Positions 56,766 to 64,000 of a stretch of DNA of 64,000 nt are shown piece after piece. This DNA comes from Leptospira sp. GIMC2001 (GTDB lineage Bacteria > Spirochaetota > Leptospiria > Leptospirales > Leptospiraceae), in the NCBI RefSeq assembly GCF_028462125.1, contig NZ_CP115468.1, positions 1,212,501-1,276,500 on the forward strand, written 5' to 3'. Position numbers and translations under genes: made by a program. The notes under the pieces are model-generated. The model was not told where the DNA came from. It ran no database searches and saw only the letters and a program-made list of their open reading frames with translations. Every line of letters starts with the position of its first letter. Within the stretch, counting starts at the first letter, position 1.

Positions 56766-57395
56766 CTAAAGGATACTTTCAATTCCAACTTTAAGTCTTG
56801 GAAAAATCAATTTCTCATCCAATTTCTCACCTGTCTCCATTCTTAAGAGAAAACTATCTCGGATATCTCCTTCTTCTGTCAGTGCCGTGAAGGTCAAAAT
56901 ATCAATTCCAAAAAGGTACAAAATCTGAGTGATTTGGAATAAAACGCCAGGCTTGTCTTTCATTCTTATATCCATTACGGTAAAATCACTTGATACCGGA
57001 TTGTACAATTTCACAACCGCGGTTGGATCCGCAATTCTATGGACTTGGGTTCTGGAGAGTCCTTTCTCATGGATATAGTCGATTACGCTCACACCTTCGA
57101 AGAATAGGGCATTGAGATCTCTACGAATTAATTTGAGGATTGCTTCTGACATGTCAATTCCTGTCTGGGATCTCACTACGAAAACGTCCTGAACATAGCC
57201 ATCTTCAGAAGTCTCCGCAATCGCTTCTAAAATATCCCATCCATGGGCGTATAAAACGGATGTAACTCTGTAAATGATGCCCATTTCGTTATTGGAAACG
57301 GTAATCTTGAGAAGAGTTGTGTCTTTTCTAGGCACACAGGAAAGATGTAGTATATTATTCTTCAATCTGTTTACTTTTTGAGCAGTTGCAACCAT
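56766..57395 (-). CDS. tandem ACT-domain protein, GlnD-tail-like
   Basis: Two ACT domains at about 30-100 and 130-205 (numbered from MVATAQ): LLKITVSNNEMGIIYRVTSV and VMDIRMKDKPGVLFQITQIL, each followed by an alpha/beta unit. The pair resembles the C-terminal ACT repeat of the GlnD uridylyltransferase but without the catalytic nucleotidyltransferase and HD domains. ACT pairs sense amino acids such as glutamine. It is probably a regulatory protein; the target is unknown. ATG 57395 is chosen over 57422. Confidence 0.8.
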   Translation of the reverse strand: MVATAQKVNRLKNNILHLSCVPRKDTTLLKITVSNNEMGIIYRVTSVLYAHGWDILEAIAETSEDGYVQDVFVVRSQTGIDMSEAILKLIRRDLNALFFEGVSVIDYIHEKGLSRTQVHRIADPTAVVKLYNPVSSDFTVMDIRMKDKPGVLFQITQILYLFGIDILTFTALTEEGDIRDSFLLRMETGEKLDEKLIFPRLKVGIESIL

Positions 57396-57470
57396 AATTT
57401 TATTCCTAACTAGAAGTTGCAATATATGTACCTAGAGAAATGAAAAGGGCCAATATTAAATTTTTGAAGA

Positions 57471-58640
57471 TTAAAAAGCGAGTTTTAGACCGAAATTCAC
57501 GGATTGAACATTTTTGGAAGCCATGGCTTCGACGAGGATTTTCACCATAAGAATATTCAGCTCAACTCCACCCACAACATAGCTCAGCGTGTTTGGCGCA
57601 TTGGCTTTGCCTCGAAGATTTACTGCAAGCACTCCCGATTCTTGTCCCGTAGTTCCCCCAGGAAGAAGTGCCTGCAACTCGGCTGGAATATTTTGGTTCA
57701 CCAAAGTCTCTTCCAAAGTCAGGGCAATGGGTCCTCGTCTCTGGAAATTCAAGGTCGTCTGTCCAAAATTCAAACTAGTTCCTGCACCGGCAAAAATCGT
57801 GAGAAAATAAAAAGTCCTAAAACCAGTTCGAACATCCATCGGAATACTTGTGATAGCAGATTCGAAATCAAGAGTAGTAGCTCCACCCCAAGTTCCAATA
57901 GCGGGTCCCAGTGTGATTGCTTGAGTTGCAGTATCATTGTAGGTTAAGTTAAAATTTTGCTTTTGGTAATGAACTCCCATTCCTAGAGATATTCCACTGA
58001 ATTCAAAAATTCCTAATCCGTCGCTGTAATTGGGAACCAGATGGAATCGAAGCATAAATCCATAGCTTGCCACTTCCCCTGCGAGTTGGATTTTATCATC
58101 TTGTCTTTTCACTAGGTTTTCGATATCCGTTTCACTGAAATTATAGCGAAATCCATGAAGATATATATTGAATCTATGCAAAAAGTTCTTACTCGCCTCA
58201 TCATTATCCGATGGACCGCCACCAAGTAGCCATCCGAGATTGAAGGCTGCATTCAAATTGGGCGCAACTGAGGCTCCTACATTGGGGAGTCCGCGGAACG
58301 CAAAATCTTGGTACAAAACGTCAATATCTTGTTTTTGTTGGCCGGCTGCCGTAATTCCAAAGCCAACTTGGAATCGATTGACAATTCCTGGACCCATCAT
58401 CGCAGAATTGATATTGGATAGAACTGCAGTTTCTGTAATTGTTTCTAAAACTTTGTCCGTGTATTGGGTTTGAAGTGCCGTATCTAAAGAATTCAGTTGG
58501 AACCGAACATTTGCCGGAAGTAAATCACAAGCGGCACCTGTACAAGTTACTTCCGAATAGAGTTCGTTGCCAAAAAGCAATATCCCAGTATAGAAAATCC
58601 CTGCAATCAGGATAGAAAATGAGTGCTTATTTGGTTTCAT
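57471..58640 (-). CDS. outer-membrane beta-barrel surface protein
   Basis: Signal peptide (about 1-29, ending NELYS), then alternating hydrophobic/polar strands with aromatic girdles (GIVNRFQVGFGITAAG, YGFMLRFHLVPN, ISLGMGVHYQKQNFNLTYN) and a C-terminal strand ending KLAF with terminal Phe, as in spirochaetal outer-membrane barrels. The style recalls the Leptospira Lsa36-like surface proteins, though this link is tentative. There are two early Cys (TCTGAAC). Function may be adhesion or porin-like. Confidence 0.65.
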   Translation of the reverse strand: MKPNKHSFSILIAGIFYTGILLFGNELYSEVTCTGAACDLLPANVRFQLNSLDTALQTQYTDKVLETITETAVLSNINSAMMGPGIVNRFQVGFGITAAGQQKQDIDVLYQDFAFRGLPNVGASVAPNLNAAFNLGWLLGGGPSDNDEASKNFLHRFNIYLHGFRYNFSETDIENLVKRQDDKIQLAGEVASYGFMLRFHLVPNYSDGLGIFEFSGISLGMGVHYQKQNFNLTYNDTATQAITLGPAIGTWGGATTLDFESAITSIPMDVRTGFRTFYFLTIFAGAGTSLNFGQTTLNFQRRGPIALTLEETLVNQNIPAELQALLPGGTTGQESGVLAVNLRGKANAPNTLSYVVGGVELNILMVKILVEAMASKNVQSVNFGLKLAF

Positions 58641-58748
58641 TCCTTACTTATATCATCGGCTTTCTAGTAGTTCTAAGTTTAAAGGATGTAAACAAATAGA
58701 GCAACTAAAAACCAAAAGTTTGGGAAACTTTTTCCAAATAAGAGTCGG

Positions 58749-59255
58749 CTAAAATTCCCCAAGCCATCGATTCAGTTTGATGTATTCTAGGTTTTTTCGG
58801 ATGATATTGCCCGATCGTAGAACAAGTCGCAGTGAACCAATTTTATTGATCTCGCTTGGGCAGTGGATAAGATTGAGCTTGCCCAAAAATCTATAGTTAT
58901 TCGGAATTGCTTCTTTTAAGAAAACAAATCGGCTTCGGTCAGAAGTTTGAGATTCCCAATGGTGATAGGACTCTTGGGAAAATTCAATCTGATATCTTTG
59001 TGAATTCACGTAATTTTTCCAATCGGAGATTTCAGAGTCATGTAGAAATGGAAAGTAGAGAACCTTTCCCTTTTCAGATTCTATGACTTCGCGGATAGGC
59101 TGAATATAGGTTTGTATAGTTGCTTCTGCGACTTTCGGATTGGTATTGCAGTGGAAAAAAATTCTTATTTCCTGATCATCAATTGAACTATTATTTTCGA
59201 TTTCGGCGATAATAGATGTAGAGAGAGCTAGGAACAAGAAAATTGCGGCTTTCAT
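58749..59255 (-). CDS. small exported protein of unknown function
   Basis: 168 residues starting at ATG 59255 (MKAAIFLFLALSTSIIAEIE): a clean signal peptide cut after IIA. The longer frame reaches back to 59375, but that would overlap the divergent UbiA gene by over 50 nt and place the signal peptide in mid-protein, so 59255 is preferred. The mature part has a few Cys (FFHCN, LIHCPSE) and no family I recognise. It is divergent from the UbiA-hydrolase-UbiX operon. Confidence 0.6.
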   Translation of the reverse strand: MKAAIFLFLALSTSIIAEIENNSSIDDQEIRIFFHCNTNPKVAEATIQTYIQPIREVIESEKGKVLYFPFLHDSEISDWKNYVNSQRYQIEFSQESYHHWESQTSDRSRFVFLKEAIPNNYRFLGKLNLIHCPSEINKIGSLRLVLRSGNIIRKNLEYIKLNRWLGEF

Positions 59256-59321
59256 TATAGATATAAAAACGGCAATTTCCAATGGATTCCAGAAGTAAAA
59301 TAGTCTAAAACAGAGAAAAGA

Positions 59322-60230
59322 ATGCAAATAATAGAAAAATTCATTGATTACGGCCGAATGGTCAAATTTTCCCATTCACTTTTCGCTCTTCCTTTTGCGG
59401 GACTTGCAGCGATACTTGCGTTTCTGGAATCCGACCTTATGCTAAGAGATATTATTCGACTTTCGGTTCTCATAATTGTTGCCATGATCAGCGCAAGATC
59501 CGCTGCCATGGGCTTCAATCGTTACATTGATTCCGAGATGGACGAAAAGAATCCTAGAACTTCCGATAGAGAAATACCTAAAGGTAAAATCAGTCCAGCA
59601 AGCGTTTTGTTTTTTATAGGTCTTTCGTCTTTTGTTTTTTTGTTTTCTAGTTATTTAATCAATATGCTATGTTTTGTATTAGCATTTCCTGTTTTATTTA
59701 TATTGTTCTTTTATTCTCTAGCCAAAAGGTTTACTCTTCTCTGTCATTTCATTCTGGGCATCGCAATATCTCTTGCGCCATTGGGGGCGTGGATTGCGAT
59801 TCGAGAAGAATTTGATTGGATTCCAATGCTATTTAGTCTGGGACTTTTTTTGCATATTGCTGGTTTTGATATTTTGTATGCAATTCAGGATATGGACTTT
59901 GATAAGTCGGCAAACCTTCACTCTATCCCTGCAAGATTAGGAGAGACGAATTCCTACAGACTTGCAATAGCTTCGCATATAATAAGTTTGGCGTTCTTTG
60001 TGTTTGCGGGTTACGTTGCAATGCTTGGCTGGATCTACTATCTAAGCTTGGCTGTGGTTGTACTACTTCTTATCGAAGAACATAAAATTTCACATGATTA
60101 TGCCAAGAGATTGCTTCCTCCTAGATTCTATCAGATCAATTCATTCATTAGCTTAATAATCTTCTTGGGAATTCTCATTGACAGATGGTCGGAAGTTCTT
60201 AACAAATTAGAATTACTCGTTCGGTTATGA
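59322..60230 (+). CDS. UbiA-family polyprenyltransferase (menaquinone, MqnP-like)
   Basis: 302 residues, about nine membrane segments. Asp-rich motif 1 is NRYIDSEMDEKNPRTSDREI (66-85), the pattern of 4-hydroxybenzoate and MqnP transferases; motif 2 is DILYAIQDMDFDKSANLHS (183-201). UbiX-type flavin prenyltransferase two genes downstream argues for quinone synthesis. Whether the substrate is 4-hydroxybenzoate or the futalosine-route acid cannot be settled here. It overlaps the next gene by 4 nt. Confidence 0.85.
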   Translation: MQIIEKFIDYGRMVKFSHSLFALPFAGLAAILAFLESDLMLRDIIRLSVLIIVAMISARSAAMGFNRYIDSEMDEKNPRTSDREIPKGKISPASVLFFIGLSSFVFLFSSYLINMLCFVLAFPVLFILFFYSLAKRFTLLCHFILGIAISLAPLGAWIAIREEFDWIPMLFSLGLFLHIAGFDILYAIQDMDFDKSANLHSIPARLGETNSYRLAIASHIISLAFFVFAGYVAMLGWIYYLSLAVVVLLLIEEHKISHDYAKRLLPPRFYQINSFISLIIFLGILIDRWSEVLNKLELLVRL

Positions 60231-61507
60231 TACCAAAAATATTTCAAACATTAGCAATCGGTCCCATCGGTGTAATTGGTGAGACAACCATGAAGACGCT
60301 CGAATTTACTCGTGATGCAATTTCCAATAGTTTGCATTGGTCGGGCGAAAGTCTGGAATTTGTATCCAGCTTTCTTGTTTTCTGGGAAGAGGGCAAGCGC
60401 TCGATGGAAGAGACTGGTCAGAATCTAAAAAAATCTTCTGCAGAAACGCGCCAAAAAATTGAAGGAACAATCGAGAATACGGTAGCCTTGTTCAAAGGCA
60501 CTTTGGAAAATCTTAAAATTTGGGAACGCACAACGGATCAGCTGATTACACAGAATCGAGTGCTATCAAGTATCCTCGGTTCATCGATGGATGATAAGAT
60601 TCGACTAACAACCATTGACATGAGTTTTCGAGACAATAATGAAGATGTCTCAACCGAAAATGTTGTTAAACGATTTATGGAATCTGGAAAGAAAGAAATT
60701 ATTGTTTATGTTCAAGGACTTTTTACGGATGAATCGCTTTGGAAAGATAGAAGGATAAAACTAAAAAACAGAAAGGTTCTTTCTCGTGGTCTATCTGAAT
60801 ATCTAGAAAAGAAAAATTATTTTCCAGTATTTCTTAGATACAATCACGGATTGCATATTTCAGAAAACGGAACCAAGCTGTTGAAATTATTTCGGGAATT
60901 GCACGAACTTCTACCAGATACAAAAGTTCATATACTATCCTATAGTCTTGGTTGCCTAATCATGCGAAGTATGTTGTACCAAGCAAAAAAAGCAAACGAT
61001 AGATTTCTTTCGAATTTAGGACGAGTTGTCCATGTTGCTTCCCCCGATTGTGGTTCTTATTTAGAGAAGCTAGGTTTCTGGGCGGGCTTTCTTATGGAAC
61101 GAACTCCTATAACTGCGGTTAAGATAATTGGTATTGTTGGCAATTTTCGCTCTGATGCAATTAAGGATCTTTCTCATGGAATCATACGAAGAGAAGATTG
61201 GGCTGCCACTTCACCATTTTTCCGTCATGGCAAAGATTACTATTTTGGAGAATTAGATGGATTCGACTTCTATCAATCCTATGCGGTATTTTCCCTTCCA
61301 GATGGTCCGTTGCTTTCTTGGCTTGGTGATGGAATTGTTGAAACCAAAAGTTTGAAGTATTTGAGCGAACGAGTAGTCAATAAATTATCCAATCCAGAGT
61401 CTAGAGTATTAGAAATTCATGGTGCCAATCATTTTACCATTTTGAGTTCGGGTAAACTTTTCAAATGGATCGATGGAATTTTTGAACCTTTAGGTAATAA
61501 TTCTTGA
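60227..61507 (+). CDS. alpha/beta hydrolase in the quinone operon
   Basis: 426 residues. The N-terminal 130 are helical, with a predicted long coiled coil ([20 protein letters not shown]). The C-terminal part is a hydrolase fold of PGAP1/lipase type: oxyanion [10 protein letters not shown], nucleophile Ser240 in the elbow SYSLG (the first Gly of GxSxG is Ser), and HVASPDCGS. The late [12 protein letters not shown] supplies the catalytic His. It lies between the UbiA- and UbiX-type genes with overlaps at both ends, so it is under the same control; no such enzyme is known in quinone synthesis. Confidence 0.75.
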   Translation: MIPKIFQTLAIGPIGVIGETTMKTLEFTRDAISNSLHWSGESLEFVSSFLVFWEEGKRSMEETGQNLKKSSAETRQKIEGTIENTVALFKGTLENLKIWERTTDQLITQNRVLSSILGSSMDDKIRLTTIDMSFRDNNEDVSTENVVKRFMESGKKEIIVYVQGLFTDESLWKDRRIKLKNRKVLSRGLSEYLEKKNYFPVFLRYNHGLHISENGTKLLKLFRELHELLPDTKVHILSYSLGCLIMRSMLYQAKKANDRFLSNLGRVVHVASPDCGSYLEKLGFWAGFLMERTPITAVKIIGIVGNFRSDAIKDLSHGIIRREDWAATSPFFRHGKDYYFGELDGFDFYQSYAVFSLPDGPLLSWLGDGIVETKSLKYLSERVVNKLSNPESRVLEIHGANHFTILSSGKLFKWIDGIFEPLGNNS

Positions 61508-62115
61508 AATTTGTTATTGCCTTAGCTGGATCGAGTGGATCTATCTATGCAGCTAGATTCATTCGAGCTATGGCTCAGGTTCCCGGTGAGTCGTATTTGA
61601 TTGTGAGTCCTCCTGCGATTCGTGTCTTTCGCGAAGAATTCAGCACAAATGTATCTAATCCACAAGACGTATTGGACTTTAGTTTGAATCATTGGAACCA
61701 AGTTAGTTTAAAACATAAATTCCATGTTCGTCCGCACGGCGATATTGGTGCGGATATAGCCAGTGGTTCTAATCATTGGAAGGGAATGGTAGTTGTTCCT
61801 TCATCCATGAAGACAATCGCTGCAGTCAGAGCGGGTCTTGCTGAGAACCTCATTGAGCGTTGTGCTGATGTTAGCCTAAAAGAAAGACGACGATTGATTT
61901 TTGTTCCAAGGGAGACGCCATATAACAGAATACATCTGCAAAATATGTTGGCATTAGATGAAGCGGGTGCAATTATTTTACCAGCTTCACCGGGATTTTA
62001 TCAGAATCCCCAATCTATCGAAGATTTAGGTGATTTTATTGCGGGTAGAATTTTCAATCTGCTTGGGGTTGAACATAATCTTTTCCCGAAATGGACTCCC
62101 ACTGTGCAGTCTTGA
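61504..62115 (+). CDS. ubiX: flavin prenyltransferase UbiX
   Basis: Makes the prenylated FMN cofactor for UbiD-type decarboxylases. Signatures: N-terminal [15 protein letters not shown] (nucleotide loop), [20 protein letters not shown] near 98-117 and [14 protein letters not shown]. Length 203. The start is a TTG overlapping the hydrolase stop (TTGA at 61504). Its last 20 codons overlap the convergent thioesterase gene by 62 nt, unusually long; the last conserved motif lies upstream, so the overlap is the tail only. Confidence 0.9.
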   Translation: MKFVIALAGSSGSIYAARFIRAMAQVPGESYLIVSPPAIRVFREEFSTNVSNPQDVLDFSLNHWNQVSLKHKFHVRPHGDIGADIASGSNHWKGMVVVPSSMKTIAAVRAGLAENLIERCADVSLKERRRLIFVPRETPYNRIHLQNMLALDEAGAIILPASPGFYQNPQSIEDLGDFIAGRIFNLLGVEHNLFPKWTPTVQS

Positions 62116-62521
62116 AATAAGGAAAGGGCTTGCCTTTGGCATCTAAGCATACATAGGTGATCATGCAATCGATGATCTCACTGATTTTTTTCTTTTCTGG
62201 ATTATTCGATATTGCAATAGCTTTTACATCTATGGATGCTTTACCAACTCTTTCAATCTTTGCATAGATCTGTATGATGTCTCCGAGTTTGCCTGGAGAT
62301 TTAAATTTCACATCTTTCATGTTAGCTGTAACGATATTGGTAAATTGTATTTTACCCATCGCATACATGGCAACACCTTCATCAAGCCATGACAACATAG
62401 CTCCACCAAATAGATTCCCATGATAGTTTAGATATCCAGGCTGAACCAAATGCTGGGTTACAAGTTCCATGCCTTTGAGTTTATTGCTTTCTTGTGATTT
62501 ATTTTTGAAACTAGATTCCAT
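62054..62521 (-). CDS. hotdog-fold acyl-CoA thioesterase (YciA-like)
   Basis: 155 residues of hotdog fold: [21 protein letters not shown], with the catalytic Asp in [12 protein letters not shown], and [26 protein letters not shown]. This resembles YciA/ACOT-type hexameric thioesterases that cleave acyl-CoA. The C-terminal 20 residues are in DNA shared with the ubiX 3' end. ATG 62521 is the first start; MELVTQ is an alternative. A tRNA-Val lies just upstream. Confidence 0.87.
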   Translation of the reverse strand: MESSFKNKSQESNKLKGMELVTQHLVQPGYLNYHGNLFGGAMLSWLDEGVAMYAMGKIQFTNIVTANMKDVKFKSPGKLGDIIQIYAKIERVGKASIDVKAIAISNNPEKKKISEIIDCMITYVCLDAKGKPFPYFKTAQWESISGKDYVQPQAD

Positions 62522-62556
62522 GGATTACGAGGAATGTTACGGATTCATATAATTCT

Positions 62557-62630
<74 letters not shown>

Positions 62631-62664
62631 TTCTTAAGTAATACCATTCCAACAAAAAGCATTC

Positions 62665-63981
62665 TTAGGACAAGCTTTTTCGATCTAAGAGATTCTTGGA
62701 TTTCGGTATCTTGGAATTCATAAAGTATTCCATAAATTCATCTTCTAAATTTTTTTTGGGTGATCGCCTAGAACGCCCTAGCAAAAACAAATCATTCTTC
62801 GATCGACTGATTGCTACGTAGAGGATTCGTCTTTCTTCTTGGAGACTCTCATTGGAAATTGTTGCGGGGGACTGGCTCCATCCACCCAAAAGATCTACAA
62901 AGACTGAATCAAATTCCAGACCTTTTGAAGCATGAATGGTCAATAGATTTGCAAGAGGGATTCCTGCAGTTTTGAATTCATGAATTCGAAAATTTGTTCT
63001 ACATAGAATTCTAGTGTCTGGATTCTTTTTGATTAGTTTTAAAATTTTTTTTGTAGCATCATTGGTTCCTTTAATTCCTTCATCAAATAACCAAATGCCT
63101 AGATCAGATTTGCCTTTTCTTGCTGATACAACATCTTTCGGAATATAATCAGAGTTTTTCTGTATGGGAATTCTAGAAATTTCTACAATCTTAGGAAGGG
63201 ATCTATAATTTGTTGCAAGAAAATGTCTCTTTAAAGGTGCAAAGTGTTCGCCAAATTCTAAGAATGGTTTCGGAGTTGCTCCGCGAAATCCGTAGATCGC
63301 TTGCCAATCGTCGCCTACAACAGTTATCCTTTCGGGATCTAATAGCTTAAGAAAACGCAATTGTTCTTCATCCGTATCTTGGAATTCATCTACAATCACT
63401 CGTCGAATTTTTGTCTTGGGCAATATCGTCCATTCTTCCTGGGATTCAAGTGCGTTCAAAAATATCTTAACCAGATCTTTGAATTCCAATTTGTTCTCTT
63501 TCGATTTGTATTCTTCCAATTTTTCTTGAGAAATTTTGTAGAGATCTGGGAAATAAATTGCAAGTCCACCATTTACTTCATTGATCAAGTATTTGAATGG
63601 AATTCCACCTATCGTAAATTTATGCTCACGTAAAAAATCTTTTAGAAAATTTTCCTTATCTGAATCTGTAAGGATGGATGGCGGTTTCAATTTAAATTCT
63701 GGATGATACTTTCTGATGATAGAGAAACAATAAGCATGAAATGTTTGAATGGCTATTCCATGTAAAGGATGAATTCGATTCAATCGCTCAGTAAACTCTA
63801 ATGCTGCCTTTCTTGAAAATGTTAAAACAAGAACTGATTCAGGAAGTTCTTTCTTCTCTTCTAGGATCCGATTCATGATGCCAATCATTGTATGGGTTTT
63901 GCCAGATCCCGCCCCCGCGACTACTTGAACATAATTGGAGTTATCTTGTATAATTGCTTCTTGATCAGTATTGAACTTCAT
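62665..63981 (-). CDS. short UvrD/Rep-type superfamily 1 helicase
   Basis: A DNA-dependent ATPase of the UvrD family: Walker A GAGSGKT (23-29), VDEFQDTDEEQ (motif II), GDDWQAIYGFRGA (motif III), TIHASKGLEFDSVF (motif V) and YVAISRSKNDLFLLGRS (motif VI). At 438 residues it is much shorter than UvrD/PcrA (about 720), with reduced 1B and 2B accessory regions, so it resembles compact helicases whose function is unclear. The ATG at 63981 starts just before the Q-motif (FNTDQEAI). It runs to 20 nt from the window edge. Confidence 0.85.
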   Translation of the reverse strand: MKFNTDQEAIIQDNSNYVQVVAGAGSGKTHTMIGIMNRILEEKKELPESVLVLTFSRKAALEFTERLNRIHPLHGIAIQTFHAYCFSIIRKYHPEFKLKPPSILTDSDKENFLKDFLREHKFTIGGIPFKYLINEVNGGLAIYFPDLYKISQEKLEEYKSKENKLEFKDLVKIFLNALESQEEWTILPKTKIRRVIVDEFQDTDEEQLRFLKLLDPERITVVGDDWQAIYGFRGATPKPFLEFGEHFAPLKRHFLATNYRSLPKIVEISRIPIQKNSDYIPKDVVSARKGKSDLGIWLFDEGIKGTNDATKKILKLIKKNPDTRILCRTNFRIHEFKTAGIPLANLLTIHASKGLEFDSVFVDLLGGWSQSPATISNESLQEERRILYVAISRSKNDLFLLGRSRRSPKKNLEDEFMEYFMNSKIPKSKNLLDRKSLS

Positions 63982-64000
63982 CTACTTTCTTGATATCAAG

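Overview
The window reads as chromosome of a Leptospira-type spirochaete. It is AT-rich and gene-dense, with genes in short same-strand runs, tRNA genes that do not encode CCA, several lipoproteins with relaxed spirochaetal lipoboxes, a spirochaetal/mitochondrial-type EF-G, a probable Leptospira-type surface beta-barrel protein and DUF4254 next to a GT9 transferase. PhaR and a phasin-like protein would suit an environmental (saprophyte-like) member, but the species cannot be fixed from sequence alone. I see no insertion sequence, prophage, CRISPR array, rRNA or replication origin.

Layout. 1-7 kb: a gene tail with a duplicated terminator, hemW, a small exported protein, a CAU tRNA, a DUF151 nuclease-like protein, a phasin-like protein, an MFS exporter, an AgmX/PglI-like protein and a seven-repeat FG-GAP lipoprotein. 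7-14 kb (minus strand): prmC, tRNA-Arg(CCU), two overlapping cyclic-nucleotide-domain genes, an amidohydrolase, a LysM/LytM protein with degraded catalytic residues, and fusA. 14-21 kb (plus): a K+ transporter, then a duplicated module. A one-TM protein of unknown function is followed by a UbiA-type polyprenyl-phosphate transferase, a membrane thioredoxin and a GT-C-like membrane protein; then a paralogue of the one-TM protein is followed by the wreck of a second UbiA gene. 21-26 kb: an HExxH-motif protein with an unknown partner, a receiver-like protein, PhaR, a HEAT-repeat protein and a SnoaL-like protein. 26-35 kb (minus): dnaE, an InlB-repeat/DUF1566 lipoprotein, gatB, a small membrane protein and an aldehyde dehydrogenase. 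35-46 kb (plus): tRNA-Arg(UCG), a 1941-residue kinase/ATPase/GAF/phosphatase, cysteine synthase, topA, msrB, and a desaturase with its likely TetR repressor. 46-64 kb: a GH5 glycosidase, a lipoprotein, an O-antigen-ligase-like protein, a GT4 glycosyltransferase, an alpha/beta hydrolase divergent from an LmrA-type regulator, class I fumarase, GT9 and DUF4254 proteins, an ACT-domain protein, a beta-barrel protein, the coupled UbiA/hydrolase/UbiX operon, a thioesterase, tRNA-Val and a short UvrD-like helicase.

How genes work together. Start/stop overlaps of about 4 nt tie together the two cyclic-nucleotide proteins, topA-msrB, GT9-DUF4254, and UbiA-hydrolase-UbiX (probably menaquinone synthesis). 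Two TetR-family circuits have operators that can be read directly: an inverted repeat over a near-consensus promoter ahead of the desaturase, and an LmrA/QdoR-like box between the alpha/beta hydrolase and its divergent regulator. The least understood parts are the duplicated one-TM/UbiA module at 15.7-21.0 kb and the HExxH gene pair at 21.0-23.1 kb.
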